Of a DNA stretch of 64,000 bases, positions 48,403 through 57,984 are shown piece after piece; the stretch's first letter is position 1, and every line of letters begins with the position of its first letter. Origin of the DNA: Chloroflexota bacterium (lineage in GTDB: Bacteria > Chloroflexota > Dehalococcoidia > Lucifugimonadales > UBA2985). Position numbers and translations under genes: made by a program. Where the stretch lies: assembly GCA_028877205.1 (NCBI GenBank), contig JAPPHY010000007.1, forward strand, positions 62,001-126,000, given 5' to 3'. The notes under the pieces are model-generated. The model ran no database searches, was not told where the DNA came from, and saw nothing but the letters and a program-made list of their open reading frames with translations.

Positions 48403-48939
48403 CTAGCGGCGGCTCAGCCCCAGACGAATCTTCTCCTCCGGCGACAGCGCAGATACGTCGACGTCGGAGCGCGCCGGCGCGCCCGAGGGCGTTCGCTCCA
48501 TCAGCGCCTGCTCCTCCAGGCGGCCGCGCACCCGCTCCACGATCTCCCGCGCACGGTCGCGGGACGCCCGAAGCTCCTCGATGGTGTAGCCGGCGACCAG
48601 GTTTTCAGGCAGGCCGGGCTCGGCCTCCAGAATCGAGGCGCGGTAGGCCTCCAGCGCCTGCGACAGCTGCGCCCTCACCCCCTCAGCCTGCTGCTCGCGC
48701 TCCCCGGCGGTGCGCTCCATAACGCTGACGGCGGCCTCCAACTCCGCAATGCGCGCGTCCCTCTGCTCCAACGTCCCGTTAAGGCGGGCAAGCATCTGCT
48801 CCCTGTCCGATAGACCGGCCTCCAGCTCCGCGATTCGTGCAGCAAGGGCCGCGGTGCCGTTAGTGTCCCCTCCGGGCGTCTCTTCCGGCTGCTCTGCCTC
48901 CGTCGCGGTCTCCTCCGTGGTGTTCTCGTCGTCACTCAT
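48403..48939 (-). CDS. Coiled-coil hypothetical protein
   Basis: MSDDENTTEETATEAEQPEE... acidic N-terminus, heptad-like LAARIAELEAGLSDREQMLARLNGTLEQRDARIAELEAAV. Confidence 0.6.
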   Translation of the reverse strand: MSDDENTTEETATEAEQPEETPGGDTNGTAALAARIAELEAGLSDREQMLARLNGTLEQRDARIAELEAAVSVMERTAGEREQQAEGVRAQLSQALEAYRASILEAEPGLPENLVAGYTIEELRASRDRAREIVERVRGRLEEQALMERTPSGAPARSDVDVSALSPEEKIRLGLSRR

Positions 48940-49020
48940 GTACTGCTCCTGCGAGTGGTTTCGCGCAGGATACGCGGCATCTGTCGAGGCGGGCAAGCGG
49001 GAGTTGGCAGGGAGACGCGG

Positions 49021-49094
49021 CTCCGTTCGTGCTTCGACAGGCTCAGCACGAACGGAGTTACTGTGCCCGCTCACCCTGAGCCTGTCGAAGGGCG
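49021..49094. repeat. Nested palindromic interspersed repeat
   Basis: CTCCGTTCGTGC (49021-49032)/GCACGAACGGAG (49046-49057), loop TTCGACAGGCTCA (49033-49045) inversely repeated as TGAGCCTGTCGAA (49077-49089). Confidence 0.85.
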
Positions 49095-49242
49095 TGAGTG
49101 GGCAGGAGAGCCGCGTTGGCCGCCGCCGAAATCGAGCAGCCGGCGCGGAACCCGCTCGCCGTATCGCCCGGCCAACCGGCGTGTGGTAACATTCGAGCAT
49201 CCCTTTCGTTTTCGCAGACAAACACAACCGAGGAGGACGCAA

Positions 49243-49683
49243 ATGGCCACGACACGCAGAGCGGAGGCTACCTGGGACGGCGAACTGGTATCGGGGAGCG
49301 GTGTAGTGAGCGCGGTGAGCAGCGGCGTGTTCACAGACCTGCCAGTGACGTGGGTGTCACGAACCGAGGACGCGGGCGGCCGGACCAGCCCCGAAGAGCT
49401 GGTGGCCGCGGCGCATGCGGCCTGCTACAGCATGGCGCTCTCCTACGTGCTCGGTAACGCGGGCACACCGCCAACGAAGCTCGAGGTCAGCGCGACCGTC
49501 ACATTCGAGGTGGGTCAGGGCGGGCCTAGGGTGGCGTCGAGCGCGCTCACCGTGCGCGGAGAGGTGCCCGGCGTGGATGCCGACGCCTTCCGCGAGGCGG
49601 CCGAGGCTGCCAAGGACGGCTGCCCCATCTCACAGGCGCTGCAAGGCAACGTCGCGTTGAGCGTGGAGGCGGAGTTGGCGTAG
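49243..49683 (+). CDS. OsmC family protein
   Basis: MATTRRAEATWDGELVSGSGVVSAVSSGVFTDLPVTW...TSPEELVAAAHAACYSMALSYVL. Confidence 0.9.
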   Translation: MATTRRAEATWDGELVSGSGVVSAVSSGVFTDLPVTWVSRTEDAGGRTSPEELVAAAHAACYSMALSYVLGNAGTPPTKLEVSATVTFEVGQGGPRVASSALTVRGEVPGVDADAFREAAEAAKDGCPISQALQGNVALSVEAELA

Positions 49684-49810
49684 GGCTGCTCATACCCGTA
49701 CCCGCCGGAACGCGATACAACCGGGGCGCCCATGATGCGAGTCAGGTCACTCCTCGCAAGTGCCTTGTGGCCCAAATGTTGATGGAGACTGCGGGCTGGG
49801 CCGCGCGGGT

Positions 49811-49913
49811 ACGCCCCCGACGCAGCTTGAGGTCTGTGCGACGGTAACGTCCGAGGTAGGCCAGAGCGGACCGCGGGTGGCGTCCAGCGCCCAGATCGTG
49901 CCCGAGGTAAAGA
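49811..49913 (+). pseudogene. OsmC gene fragment
   Basis: TPPTQLEVCATVTSEVGQSGPRVASSAQIVPEV* resembles the upstream OsmC TPPTKLEVSATVTFEVGQGGPRVASSALTVRGEV. Confidence 0.8.
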
Positions 49914-50188
49914 ATTGCCTCGAATGAAGTTACAATAAGTTACATAGATTTGCCCCAAAAGTAACAACAACATTACGCTTAGAAGCGTTATAGTTCATTG
50001 GGGTTGGCTTGAAAGACGGGACTACATGCTTGCCTTAGGTGCGCCGGCAGTTCAAAGCAGGTTCAGTTTGACCATCCACCTCCAGAGACTGGTAACAGCG
50101 CACCCTTTGATTCGGCACGATTGAGTGTCACGGCGTCGTGGTGTGCGGGCCAAGATCCACATGACTATTCTCCACTGAGGAAGCGAAC

Positions 50189-52279
50189 GTGTTACAGCTC
50201 AAAATAGCCTATGTGCTGGGGACGATGCTCCTTGCCCTAGTGTTGGCCGGATGTTCGGATGAGTCGAGTCTCATACCGACGACAGCGCCAACAACCTCCC
50301 CAACCGCGACGCCTGCCCCTACGCCAACACCAGTGCCCACGCCGATGTCTGTGCCAACCGCGACGCCCGAACCTTCCCCAACTCCAGCACCCACTCCCAC
50401 AAGAGCGCCTGTGCCCACGTCGACTGTAGTTCCTACCAACACGCCCGTGCCCACGGCAACGCCCGCGCCCAAACCGACAAGAGTACCACTACCAACGGCA
50501 ACTCCATTCCCCTCCAGCACTCCCACGCCTACGGCGACGCCATTGCCGACCAGCACCCCCGTGCCCACGCCAACATCCATTCCAACTTCCACATCTACTC
50601 CCACACCCACACCTACGCCCGTTCCGTTGGAGCTTTACGTCTCACCCGTGTCGCCGACGGAGGTGGAAGTCAGCTGGTCACTGGGCATTCAGGACGCTGA
50701 AGGACTCTCCCTTTACAGGGACGGAGAGCTCTTAACCACGTTAGAGACGGAAGACCGTTCGATCCGAGACACTGAGCTTAGCCCCAACACGCGATACGTC
50801 TACAGGATTGTGGCGAACCGGCCGAACGACTCAGAGGTTGCAGACGAGATAGCTGTGGCTACCCTGGCCTATCCTCCCAGGATCTCCGGCCAGATGGCCA
50901 CCCACTGGACGGGGTTTCAGCAGCCTATAATAGACGAGCTCAACCCGGACTACACGGAGTACCGCGTGGTTCTAACCAAGAGAGGCGAACTCACCCCTGT
51001 AGCAGACGTGGCGGATTCTGGCTGGAGCACTAGCAGATGCAGGAAGCTGGATGGCCTTGAGCCCAGGCAACTTTACACTATTTCTGTCACTGCAAGGAAC
51101 CTGGACGGTGTTGAGACTGAGCCGGCGAGACTGATCGAAGATTCCCCCTTTGACCGTTACCGCTCTGGTAGTACCAGAATTCACCCAGCCAACGAGAGCC
51201 AGTGGGCCAAGAACAGAGTTGGTGACTTGGTTGATATCTACGGACTCACCGATGCCGCCGAGGAGTGGATGAATAACGACATTCAAATCGCATGGGCACG
51301 AGGCGAGCCCTTTATCGGAAGGGCTTATTGGGGCAAACCCACCGTGGGACACAGGTTTCCAGGGACGCTCATGCATGAGGTGATGCACGTATTCTGGCAC
51401 TTCTGGGACGGGTTCCCGGAGCCGTGTGACAGGATGAACCGGTACACCTTCAGGCGCGACGTAGCGCAGTTTGTGCTCGACTTTCGAGACTACCTCCGGT
51501 CCGACTTCAGCACCCCTTTTCCTTGGGAGTCGTGGCGCTTGTACTACGACATGCTGGTGGGACTCCTTGAAGCAGCATCGCCGGATAACGAGGATTCTTG
51601 GGAGATTCTAGAGCGCCAGGAATACACAAAGCTGTGGGGGGGATTCTTCCATCGCATGGAGGCCAACATTCTGAACCATATTCAACGGACGCCCTCACTC
51701 TTACCCCCAACTATCCGGAGGTACTTCGAGGGATTCATAGAGCCAGGGGAAAACATCACATGGGAACAGCATCTGTCCTGGTACTCGCGGCTCGCCGAGG
51801 AAGACCGACACCTCGCCACCCGCTACAGGACTCACGACATCGCAAGCTATGTGGAGGAATTTAGGGCGGATCCCGGAGGGCCAAGGACCAGGTTCCCCGA
51901 ACCGCTGAGGACCACTCTGAGGGAGGCTGACAGGCAGATGCTGGTGGACTTCATAAACGCATTGGAGGACATAAAGCCTAGAGAGGAGTGGACACCCTGG
52001 TTCTGGTCATACAACGTCAGGCAGTACCTCTACCGCCTGTCGCTATACGGGGCGGAGATGGACTCTTCGGTAGGGATAGAGCTGGAAGAGGCCAACCTTG
52101 AGGCCGTTCTCGCAACTCTGCGAGCGTTGTACGACCACAACTGTCCCCAGGGTTGTTGGTCCAACGCTATTAGCCGGACCAGCCGGGAAGACGTACATCA
52201 ATTGATCGCAAGCCTGGAGAATCTCTCCGATACCCAGCGTCGAGTCCTTCGTGATATGACCGAGATAGAGCCACCTTAG
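50189..52279 (+). CDS. Surface lipoprotein: PT-rich linker, FN3-like repeats, putative HExxHxxxH metalloprotease
   Basis: LALVLAGCSDESS lipobox; long TPTPTPVPTP tract; LYVSPVSPTEVEVSW FN3-like; HEVMHVFWH. Confidence 0.6.
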   Translation: MLQLKIAYVLGTMLLALVLAGCSDESSLIPTTAPTTSPTATPAPTPTPVPTPMSVPTATPEPSPTPAPTPTRAPVPTSTVVPTNTPVPTATPAPKPTRVPLPTATPFPSSTPTPTATPLPTSTPVPTPTSIPTSTSTPTPTPTPVPLELYVSPVSPTEVEVSWSLGIQDAEGLSLYRDGELLTTLETEDRSIRDTELSPNTRYVYRIVANRPNDSEVADEIAVATLAYPPRISGQMATHWTGFQQPIIDELNPDYTEYRVVLTKRGELTPVADVADSGWSTSRCRKLDGLEPRQLYTISVTARNLDGVETEPARLIEDSPFDRYRSGSTRIHPANESQWAKNRVGDLVDIYGLTDAAEEWMNNDIQIAWARGEPFIGRAYWGKPTVGHRFPGTLMHEVMHVFWHFWDGFPEPCDRMNRYTFRRDVAQFVLDFRDYLRSDFSTPFPWESWRLYYDMLVGLLEAASPDNEDSWEILERQEYTKLWGGFFHRMEANILNHIQRTPSLLPPTIRRYFEGFIEPGENITWEQHLSWYSRLAEEDRHLATRYRTHDIASYVEEFRADPGGPRTRFPEPLRTTLREADRQMLVDFINALEDIKPREEWTPWFWSYNVRQYLYRLSLYGAEMDSSVGIELEEANLEAVLATLRALYDHNCPQGCWSNAISRTSREDVHQLIASLENLSDTQRRVLRDMTEIEPP

Positions 52280-52479
52280 CCCTGGCAGGCTTCCACCACG
52301 GCGACGGCCCCGCCGCCTAAGCCGCGGCCATAGCGGAGGCGAACATGCCCAATTGGTCAACGGCTCGCCTCCCGTCAATAGGAGTTAGGAGCCTGCAAAC
52401 GCCCTACCACCCCTACCCCACACCACGCACGCCAATCTGATATACTTGACGCCGCACCAATCACTCGGAGGCTGCGTCC

Positions 52480-53412
52480 ATGACCATGACCACCGGCATC
52501 AGGCACCTTCTGTCCGTGGCGGACCTCTCGCCCGCGGAAGTCGAGGCGATGCTGCGTCGCGCGGCTGAGCTCAAGGTCGCGCCCGCGCCGCAGGTCCTGT
52601 CCGGCAGGACGGTCGCCCTCGTATTCGAGAAGCCGTCCCTGCGCACGAGAGTCAGCTTCGACGTGGCGATCCACCAGCTCGGCGGCCACGCCCTCTACCT
52701 CGGACGTGACGAGGTCGGCATGGGCGTGCGTGAGCCGGTGTCCGATACGGCCCGCATCCTCTCGCGCTACGTGGACGCCATAGTGGTGCGCACGTTCGCG
52801 CAGGCCACGCTGGAGACGCTGGCCCGGTACTCCTCCGTGCCCGTGATCAACGCGCTGTCCGACGCCGAGCACCCGTGCCAGGCCCTCGCCGACCTGCTCA
52901 CCATCCAGGAGCACAAGGGACGGATTAACGGCGTCAACGTTGCCTACATCGGCGACGGCAACAACTGTGCCGTAAGCCTGGGGATCGCCGCCGCGTCCAT
53001 AGGCGCCCACTTCTCGATTGCTTCGCCTGCGGGCTACGAGCTGCCGGACGCGGCCGTTGAGGAGACGCGAAGGCGCGGCGCGCTCACCGGTGCGCAGGTC
53101 ACGCTCACCGACAGCCCGCAGCAGGCGGTCGCAGGCGCGGACGTGGTGTACACGGACGTATGGACGAGCATGGGCCAGGAAGCGGAGTCCGAGCTTCGCC
53201 GCCAGGCATTCCGCGGCTTCCGCGTCGATGCCGACCTGATGGCTCTTGCCGGAGACGGCGCGCTGTTCATGCACCCGCTGCCGGCGCACCCAGGCGAGGA
53301 GATTGCCGAGGGGATGCTGGAGCACCCTCAGTCGGTGGTGTTCGTCCAGGCGGAGAACCGCCTGCACGTCCAGAGGGCGATACTCGCCGAGCTGTTCGCC
53401 GCGGAGGCGTGA
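52480..53412 (+). CDS. argF: Ornithine carbamoyltransferase
   Basis: ALVFEKPSLRTRVSFDVAIHQLGGHALYL...MHPLPAHPGEEIAEGMLEHPQS. Confidence 0.94.
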   Translation: MTMTTGIRHLLSVADLSPAEVEAMLRRAAELKVAPAPQVLSGRTVALVFEKPSLRTRVSFDVAIHQLGGHALYLGRDEVGMGVREPVSDTARILSRYVDAIVVRTFAQATLETLARYSSVPVINALSDAEHPCQALADLLTIQEHKGRINGVNVAYIGDGNNCAVSLGIAAASIGAHFSIASPAGYELPDAAVEETRRRGALTGAQVTLTDSPQQAVAGADVVYTDVWTSMGQEAESELRRQAFRGFRVDADLMALAGDGALFMHPLPAHPGEEIAEGMLEHPQSVVFVQAENRLHVQRAILAELFAAEA

Positions 53413-53415
53413 CGC

Positions 53416-54735
53416 GTGGCCAGGCCACTCGTAGCCATCGTGGGGCGGCCGAACGTGGGCAAGTCCACGCTCTTCAACCGGCTGGCCGGTCAGCCCCTAG
53501 CCATCGTGTCAGACGTGCCTGGCACCACGCGCGACCGCGTGACCTCCACCGTGCCTTTCAGGGACGGCTCACTGATCCTCGTCGACACCGGCGGCATCGA
53601 GACGGCTCCCGCTTCCAACCTCTGGGAACAGGTGCGGGCGCAGGTGGAGATCGCTCTGAATGACTCAGACGCCATCATCTTCCTGACGGACGTGGTGGAC
53701 GGCGTCACGCCATCGGACATCGCCATCGCGCAGTCTCTCCGCGAGCGGGGCAAGCCCATCGCGCTCGCCGTGAACAAGGTGGACAACCCCAGGCGCGAGC
53801 TGGACACGACCGAGTTCTACTCCCTGGGCCTCGGCGACCCGCTGCCCATCAGTGCGTACCACAACCTCGGCGTCAGGGACCTGCTGAGCAGACTGGACGA
53901 GCTGCTGCCCGAACAGGCTGACGACGAGGAAGACGAGGCCGGCTTGAGGCTGGCGATCGTGGGCCGGCCCAACGTGGGCAAGTCAATGCTGCTCAACTCG
54001 ATCCTGGGCCACGAGCGCGTCATCGTTTCCGATATGCCGGGCACAACGCGCGACGCCGTCGACATCCCGTTCACGTTCGACGACGAGCTTGTCACGCTCA
54101 TCGACACCGCGGGCCTGCGCCGCCGCGGCCGCATCGAGCAGGGCATCGAGCAGTACAGCGTGCTCAGAGCGGTCCGCGCAATCGAGCGCTCCAACGTGTG
54201 CCTGCTGGTCATCGACGGCATGGAGTCGATCACCGCGCAGGACACGCACGTGGCCGGTTACGTCACGGACGCGTACAAGGGCGTCGTGGTGGTGGTGAAC
54301 AAGTGGGACATGGCGGGGCAAGAGACCGACACCGAGTGGATGGAGTCGGAGGTGCGCCGCCGCCTGAGGTTCGTGTCGCACGCGCCTGTCCGCTTCACGT
54401 CCGCGCTCACGGGCGCCGGCGTGCTGGAGGTAATGGAGACGGCGCTGCACGTCTACGAACAGGGCCGGAAGATGGTCTCCCGCGGCGCTCTGGACAGGAC
54501 GCTCATGAACGCGCTGTCCGAGCACCTGCCGAGCGGTCGAGGCAGACGGTCGCTGAAGGTGTTTCGCATGTACCAGAAGGGCGTTAGCCCGCCAACGTTC
54601 GTCACATTCGTCAACAACCCGGAACTGGTGCACTTCTCCTACCAGCGATACCTGGAGAACCGGCTACGCTCGGCGTTCGGCTTTGCGGGAAACCCCATTC
54701 ACCTGATATTCTCCACCAGGGGCAGAAGAAGATGA
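53416..54735 (+). CDS. der: Ribosome biogenesis GTPase Der
   Basis: Two GTPase domains: IVGRPNVGKSTLFNRL and IVGRPNVGKSMLLNSI. Confidence 0.96.
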   Translation: MARPLVAIVGRPNVGKSTLFNRLAGQPLAIVSDVPGTTRDRVTSTVPFRDGSLILVDTGGIETAPASNLWEQVRAQVEIALNDSDAIIFLTDVVDGVTPSDIAIAQSLRERGKPIALAVNKVDNPRRELDTTEFYSLGLGDPLPISAYHNLGVRDLLSRLDELLPEQADDEEDEAGLRLAIVGRPNVGKSMLLNSILGHERVIVSDMPGTTRDAVDIPFTFDDELVTLIDTAGLRRRGRIEQGIEQYSVLRAVRAIERSNVCLLVIDGMESITAQDTHVAGYVTDAYKGVVVVVNKWDMAGQETDTEWMESEVRRRLRFVSHAPVRFTSALTGAGVLEVMETALHVYEQGRKMVSRGALDRTLMNALSEHLPSGRGRRSLKVFRMYQKGVSPPTFVTFVNNPELVHFSYQRYLENRLRSAFGFAGNPIHLIFSTRGRRR

Positions 54736-55373
54736 CGATAGTCCTTCCGGTCCTGGTCAGCTATCTGCTGGGCGCGCTGCCGTTCGGGCTGCTCATGGCG
54801 CGGTTCGTGCGGGGCATCGACGTGCGCCGGTACGGAAGCGGCAGCACGGGCATGACCAACGTGCTCCGCACCATCGGAGTTGTGCCGGCCCTCGTGGTGC
54901 TTGCGCTGGACGCGGGCAAAGGCATTGCGGCGGTGTTTCTGGCCCGCGCCCTCGATGCCGGACTGGCCGTTGAGGCGACCTCCGCGCTGGCTGCGCTCAT
55001 CGGCCACAACTGGTCGGTGTTCATCCGCTTCCAGGGCGGCAAGGGCGTCGCCACCGGCGTCGCCGCGCTCTGCGCCCTGTCGCCGATAGCGGGCCTGATC
55101 GCTCTGCTGGTCGGCGTTCCCACTATCGCACTCAGCCGGTACGTATCGCTGGGTTCGGTGGCGGGCGCGACCACCGGCGCCATCGCTGTGCCGGTGCTGG
55201 CGATGACCGACCCGTCGATGACGCTCGGAGTGCCGTCCTACAGCTACGCCATCTACACATCGATAGGCGTCCCACTGATACTGCTCAAGCACCGCTCGAA
55301 CCTTGGAAGGCTGCTCAAGGGCCAGGAGCGCAAGCTCGGCGAGTCGGTGCCCCTGACCGAGACGCAGGGCTGA
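54732..55373 (+). CDS. plsY: Acyl-phosphate glycerol-3-phosphate acyltransferase
   Basis: SYLLGALPFGLLMARFVRGIDVRRYGSGSTGMTNVLRTIG...HNWSVFIRFQGGKGVATG. Confidence 0.95.
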   Translation: MTIVLPVLVSYLLGALPFGLLMARFVRGIDVRRYGSGSTGMTNVLRTIGVVPALVVLALDAGKGIAAVFLARALDAGLAVEATSALAALIGHNWSVFIRFQGGKGVATGVAALCALSPIAGLIALLVGVPTIALSRYVSLGSVAGATTGAIAVPVLAMTDPSMTLGVPSYSYAIYTSIGVPLILLKHRSNLGRLLKGQERKLGESVPLTETQG

Positions 55374-55387
55374 GCCGCGGAGGCCGT

Positions 55388-56404
55388 ATGGCAAGAGTAA
55401 CCGTTGTGGGCACCACCAGCTGGGGGACTTCGCTGGCCATCCTCCTGGCCAACAACGGCTCCGACGTGACGCTGTGGGCGCGAACGGCGGAGGAGGCCAA
55501 CGCGCTTGAGCAGGCGCGCGAGAACCCTCGCCTGCCGCCCGGCTCGACGTTCCCGACCGGCCTGCGAGTCACGGCGTCGCTCTCGGAGGCCGCGCCCGAC
55601 GCCGACATGGTGGCCGTGTCGGTGCCGTCCAGAACCCTGAGAGAGAACTTGCGCAAGCTGCGCCCGCATCTGAGCAATAGCTCGATGGTCCTGAGCGCCA
55701 CCAAGGGGCTGGAGATCGAGTCCGCACGGCGCATGAGCGAAGTGATGGAGGAGGAGCTGCCAGAGCCTCTCCACGATCGCATCGCCGTGCTGTCCGGCCC
55801 CAACCTGGCGCGGGAGATAGTCCGCGGCATGCCGGCGTCAACGGTCATCGCCTCACGCAACGAGGAGGTCGCACTGAGGGCGCAGGAGCTGTTCATGTCG
55901 CCCGTGTTCAGGGTGTACACCAACGCGGACGTGGTTGGCGTGGAGCTTGGCGGGGCGCTGAAGAACATCATCGCACTGGGCGCGGGTATCTGCGACGGCC
56001 TGGACTACGGCGACAACGGGAAGGCGGCCTTCATCACCCGCGGGCTGGTGGAGATGACGCGGCTGTCCGTGGCCGCGGGCGCCAACCCGCTTACGCTGGC
56101 CGGGCTGGCGGGCCTGGGCGACCTGGTGGCCACCTGTTCGAGCCCGCTGAGCCGGAACCGGTACGTCGGCGAGCAGCTTGCGGCGGGCCTGACGCTCGAC
56201 GACGTGCTGTCCTCGATGCAGAACGTGGCGGAGGGCGTCGACACGACTCGGGCGGCGCTCACGCTGGCTGCGCGGCTGGGCGTGGACATGCCGCTCACAG
56301 AGGCGATCAGCGGCGTGCTGTTCCGCGGCGTGGAGCCTCGCGCGGCGGTTGCAGAGCTGATGGGCCGCGCGCCGCGCTCGGAGTGGGCGGGGCTGGAGGG
56401 GTAG
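55388..56404 (+). CDS. gpsA: Glycerol-3-phosphate dehydrogenase (NAD(P)+)
   Basis: TSWGTSLAILLANNGSDVTLWART...VLSGPNLAREIVRGMP...GALKNIIALGAGICDGLDYGDNGKAAFITRGLVEM. Confidence 0.96.
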   Translation: MARVTVVGTTSWGTSLAILLANNGSDVTLWARTAEEANALEQARENPRLPPGSTFPTGLRVTASLSEAAPDADMVAVSVPSRTLRENLRKLRPHLSNSSMVLSATKGLEIESARRMSEVMEEELPEPLHDRIAVLSGPNLAREIVRGMPASTVIASRNEEVALRAQELFMSPVFRVYTNADVVGVELGGALKNIIALGAGICDGLDYGDNGKAAFITRGLVEMTRLSVAAGANPLTLAGLAGLGDLVATCSSPLSRNRYVGEQLAAGLTLDDVLSSMQNVAEGVDTTRAALTLAARLGVDMPLTEAISGVLFRGVEPRAAVAELMGRAPRSEWAGLEG

Positions 56405-56405
56405 G
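56322..56405 (+). repeat. Direct repeat copy 1 (gpsA 3' end)
   Basis: 79/84 nt identical to 57985-58068. Confidence 0.9.
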
Positions 56406-56419
56406 GGGAAGTCGAAGTA

Positions 56420-57946
56420 GTGCAACGCTCAAGCCTGTGTTTATCGCTACTGCTGGTGGGCGCGTTGGGCGCGTTCTTCACGGCCTGCGACGCCCAATCA
56501 CCTACGGCTACGTTACAAGCTACACCCACAGACACACCGATATCGACTCCAACACACGCGACTTTGCCTGCACCTTCACCTACCCCAATCAGTATTCCAA
56601 AGCCTTCTCCCAGCGACATTGAGGCATGTTCCAATGGCCTCGCTGTGCGCAACCCTAGTGAAAGCCCCGACTTAGTCAGAGACTGCGCGATTCTGTTGGG
56701 AGCCCGGGATATTCTTGTGGGAGAGACGTCTCCGGGTTACGTGTCATGGGACTTGAATTGGAGCCCTCACATTCACATCGAGGATTGGGAAGGGATCCAT
56801 ATCGCTGGCGGACGGGTCAATGGCATAGAACTCGTCTCACATGAGGTGACGTCTAGCGACATATCAGATGGGAAGCCTCACATTCACATCGCAAATTGGG
56901 ATGGGAGCCAATTCGCTGGGGGACGCGTCAGTGGCACAAGACTTGTTTCACATGACGTGACAGTCAGTAACCCTCCCCAATGGGTCTATCTCGCCGGGAG
57001 CATCCCGCCGTTGCTGGGAGGACTTACTGCCCTGCAAGAACTGAACCTCTGCAACAACGCGCTCACAGGAGAAATACCAGCCCCCCTGGGAAACCTCTCC
57101 TATCTAGAGCGGTTGTATCTGTGCGGCAACGATCTCACCGGAGAAATTCCATCCTCCTTGGGCAACCTCTCCAGGCTAAAGGTATTCGATTTGACGAACA
57201 ATGAGCTGGAAGGCGAGATCCCCATATTCATAAGCACCCTAACCGGCCTGCGAGATCTCTCACTTGCGCACAACAATTTCACTGGGGAGATTCCCAATTC
57301 CTTGAGTAACCTCGAAGGCCTTCATTCTCTCAGCCTTGGCAACAACCAACTTACGGGCGAGATTCCAGCTTCCCTAGGTAGCCTTGCCGGTTTGGAAAGC
57401 CTTTACCTACGCGGCAACAAACTTACGGGAGAGATTCCCTCTTCAGTTGGCAACCACCCAAAGCTGAAATGGCTCAACCTTGAAGATAATCTTCTCACTG
57501 GAGAGATACCCTTTTCCATCGGGGGCCTCAGCAGCCTAAGTGACCTGGCCTTAGGCAACAACCGACTCTCCGGCGAGATACCCGCTTCCTTGGGCAATCT
57601 TTCCAATCTGAGTTTTCTCAAGTTGGACAGCAACCTACTGACTGGAGAGATTCCTTATTCCCTGGGGAACCTAGTTAGCCTAGTGCGCTTGGACTTAGAC
57701 AGGAACCAGCTCTCAGGGGAGATTCCATCTTCACTTGGCAACCTCACTGAACTTTGGCATTTGCACCTCTATCGCAACTCTCTGACTGGCGAGATACCGA
57801 CCGGGCTTGCTGCACTGAACCGGCTGCGAGAAGTCAACATTGCCTACAACAACCTGAGCGGCTGTATTGCGGAGGAGTTTCCGGACATTTGGGTGACGGG
57901 AAGCGGACTCCCGCGTTGCAACCGGGGAGTAGAGGCCACACCATGA
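56420..57946 (+). CDS. Leucine-rich repeat lipoprotein (plant-type LxGEIPxxLGNL repeats)
   Basis: FFTACDAQ lipobox; about 12 repeats of the form LxxLxLxxNxLTGEIPxSLGN. Confidence 0.93.
   Translation: MQRSSLCLSLLLVGALGAFFTACDAQSPTATLQATPTDTPISTPTHATLPAPSPTPISIPKPSPSDIEACSNGLAVRNPSESPDLVRDCAILLGARDILVGETSPGYVSWDLNWSPHIHIEDWEGIHIAGGRVNGIELVSHEVTSSDISDGKPHIHIANWDGSQFAGGRVSGTRLVSHDVTVSNPPQWVYLAGSIPPLLGGLTALQELNLCNNALTGEIPAPLGNLSYLERLYLCGNDLTGEIPSSLGNLSRLKVFDLTNNELEGEIPIFISTLTGLRDLSLAHNNFTGEIPNSLSNLEGLHSLSLGNNQLTGEIPASLGSLAGLESLYLRGNKLTGEIPSSVGNHPKLKWLNLEDNLLTGEIPFSIGGLSSLSDLALGNNRLSGEIPASLGNLSNLSFLKLDSNLLTGEIPYSLGNLVSLVRLDLDRNQLSGEIPSSLGNLTELWHLHLYRNSLTGEIPTGLAALNRLREVNIAYNNLSGCIAEEFPDIWVTGSGLPRCNRGVEATP
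56765..56962 (+). repeat. In-frame 111-nt tandem duplication within the LRR gene
   Basis: PHIHIEDWEGIHIAGGRVNGIELVSHEVT / PHIHIANWDGSQFAGGRVSGTRLVSHDVT. Confidence 0.85.
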
Positions 57947-57984
57947 GTATCAAAATACCAAGGCCTGTTGGAAACCTAGGCATG

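Noticed and set aside
50209-50610. VGVGVGTGV-rich ORF on - strand
   Set aside because: Antisense translation of the PT-repeat tract; low-complexity artefact.
50283-50625. Possible CRISPR-like or minisatellite repeat
   Set aside because: Irregular Pro/Thr codon repetition coding for a lipoprotein tether; no fixed repeat and spacer structure.
52280-52480. GC-rich segment between the lipoprotein and argF as another detached gene 3' end
   Set aside because: No match to any neighbouring gene end could be found by eye.
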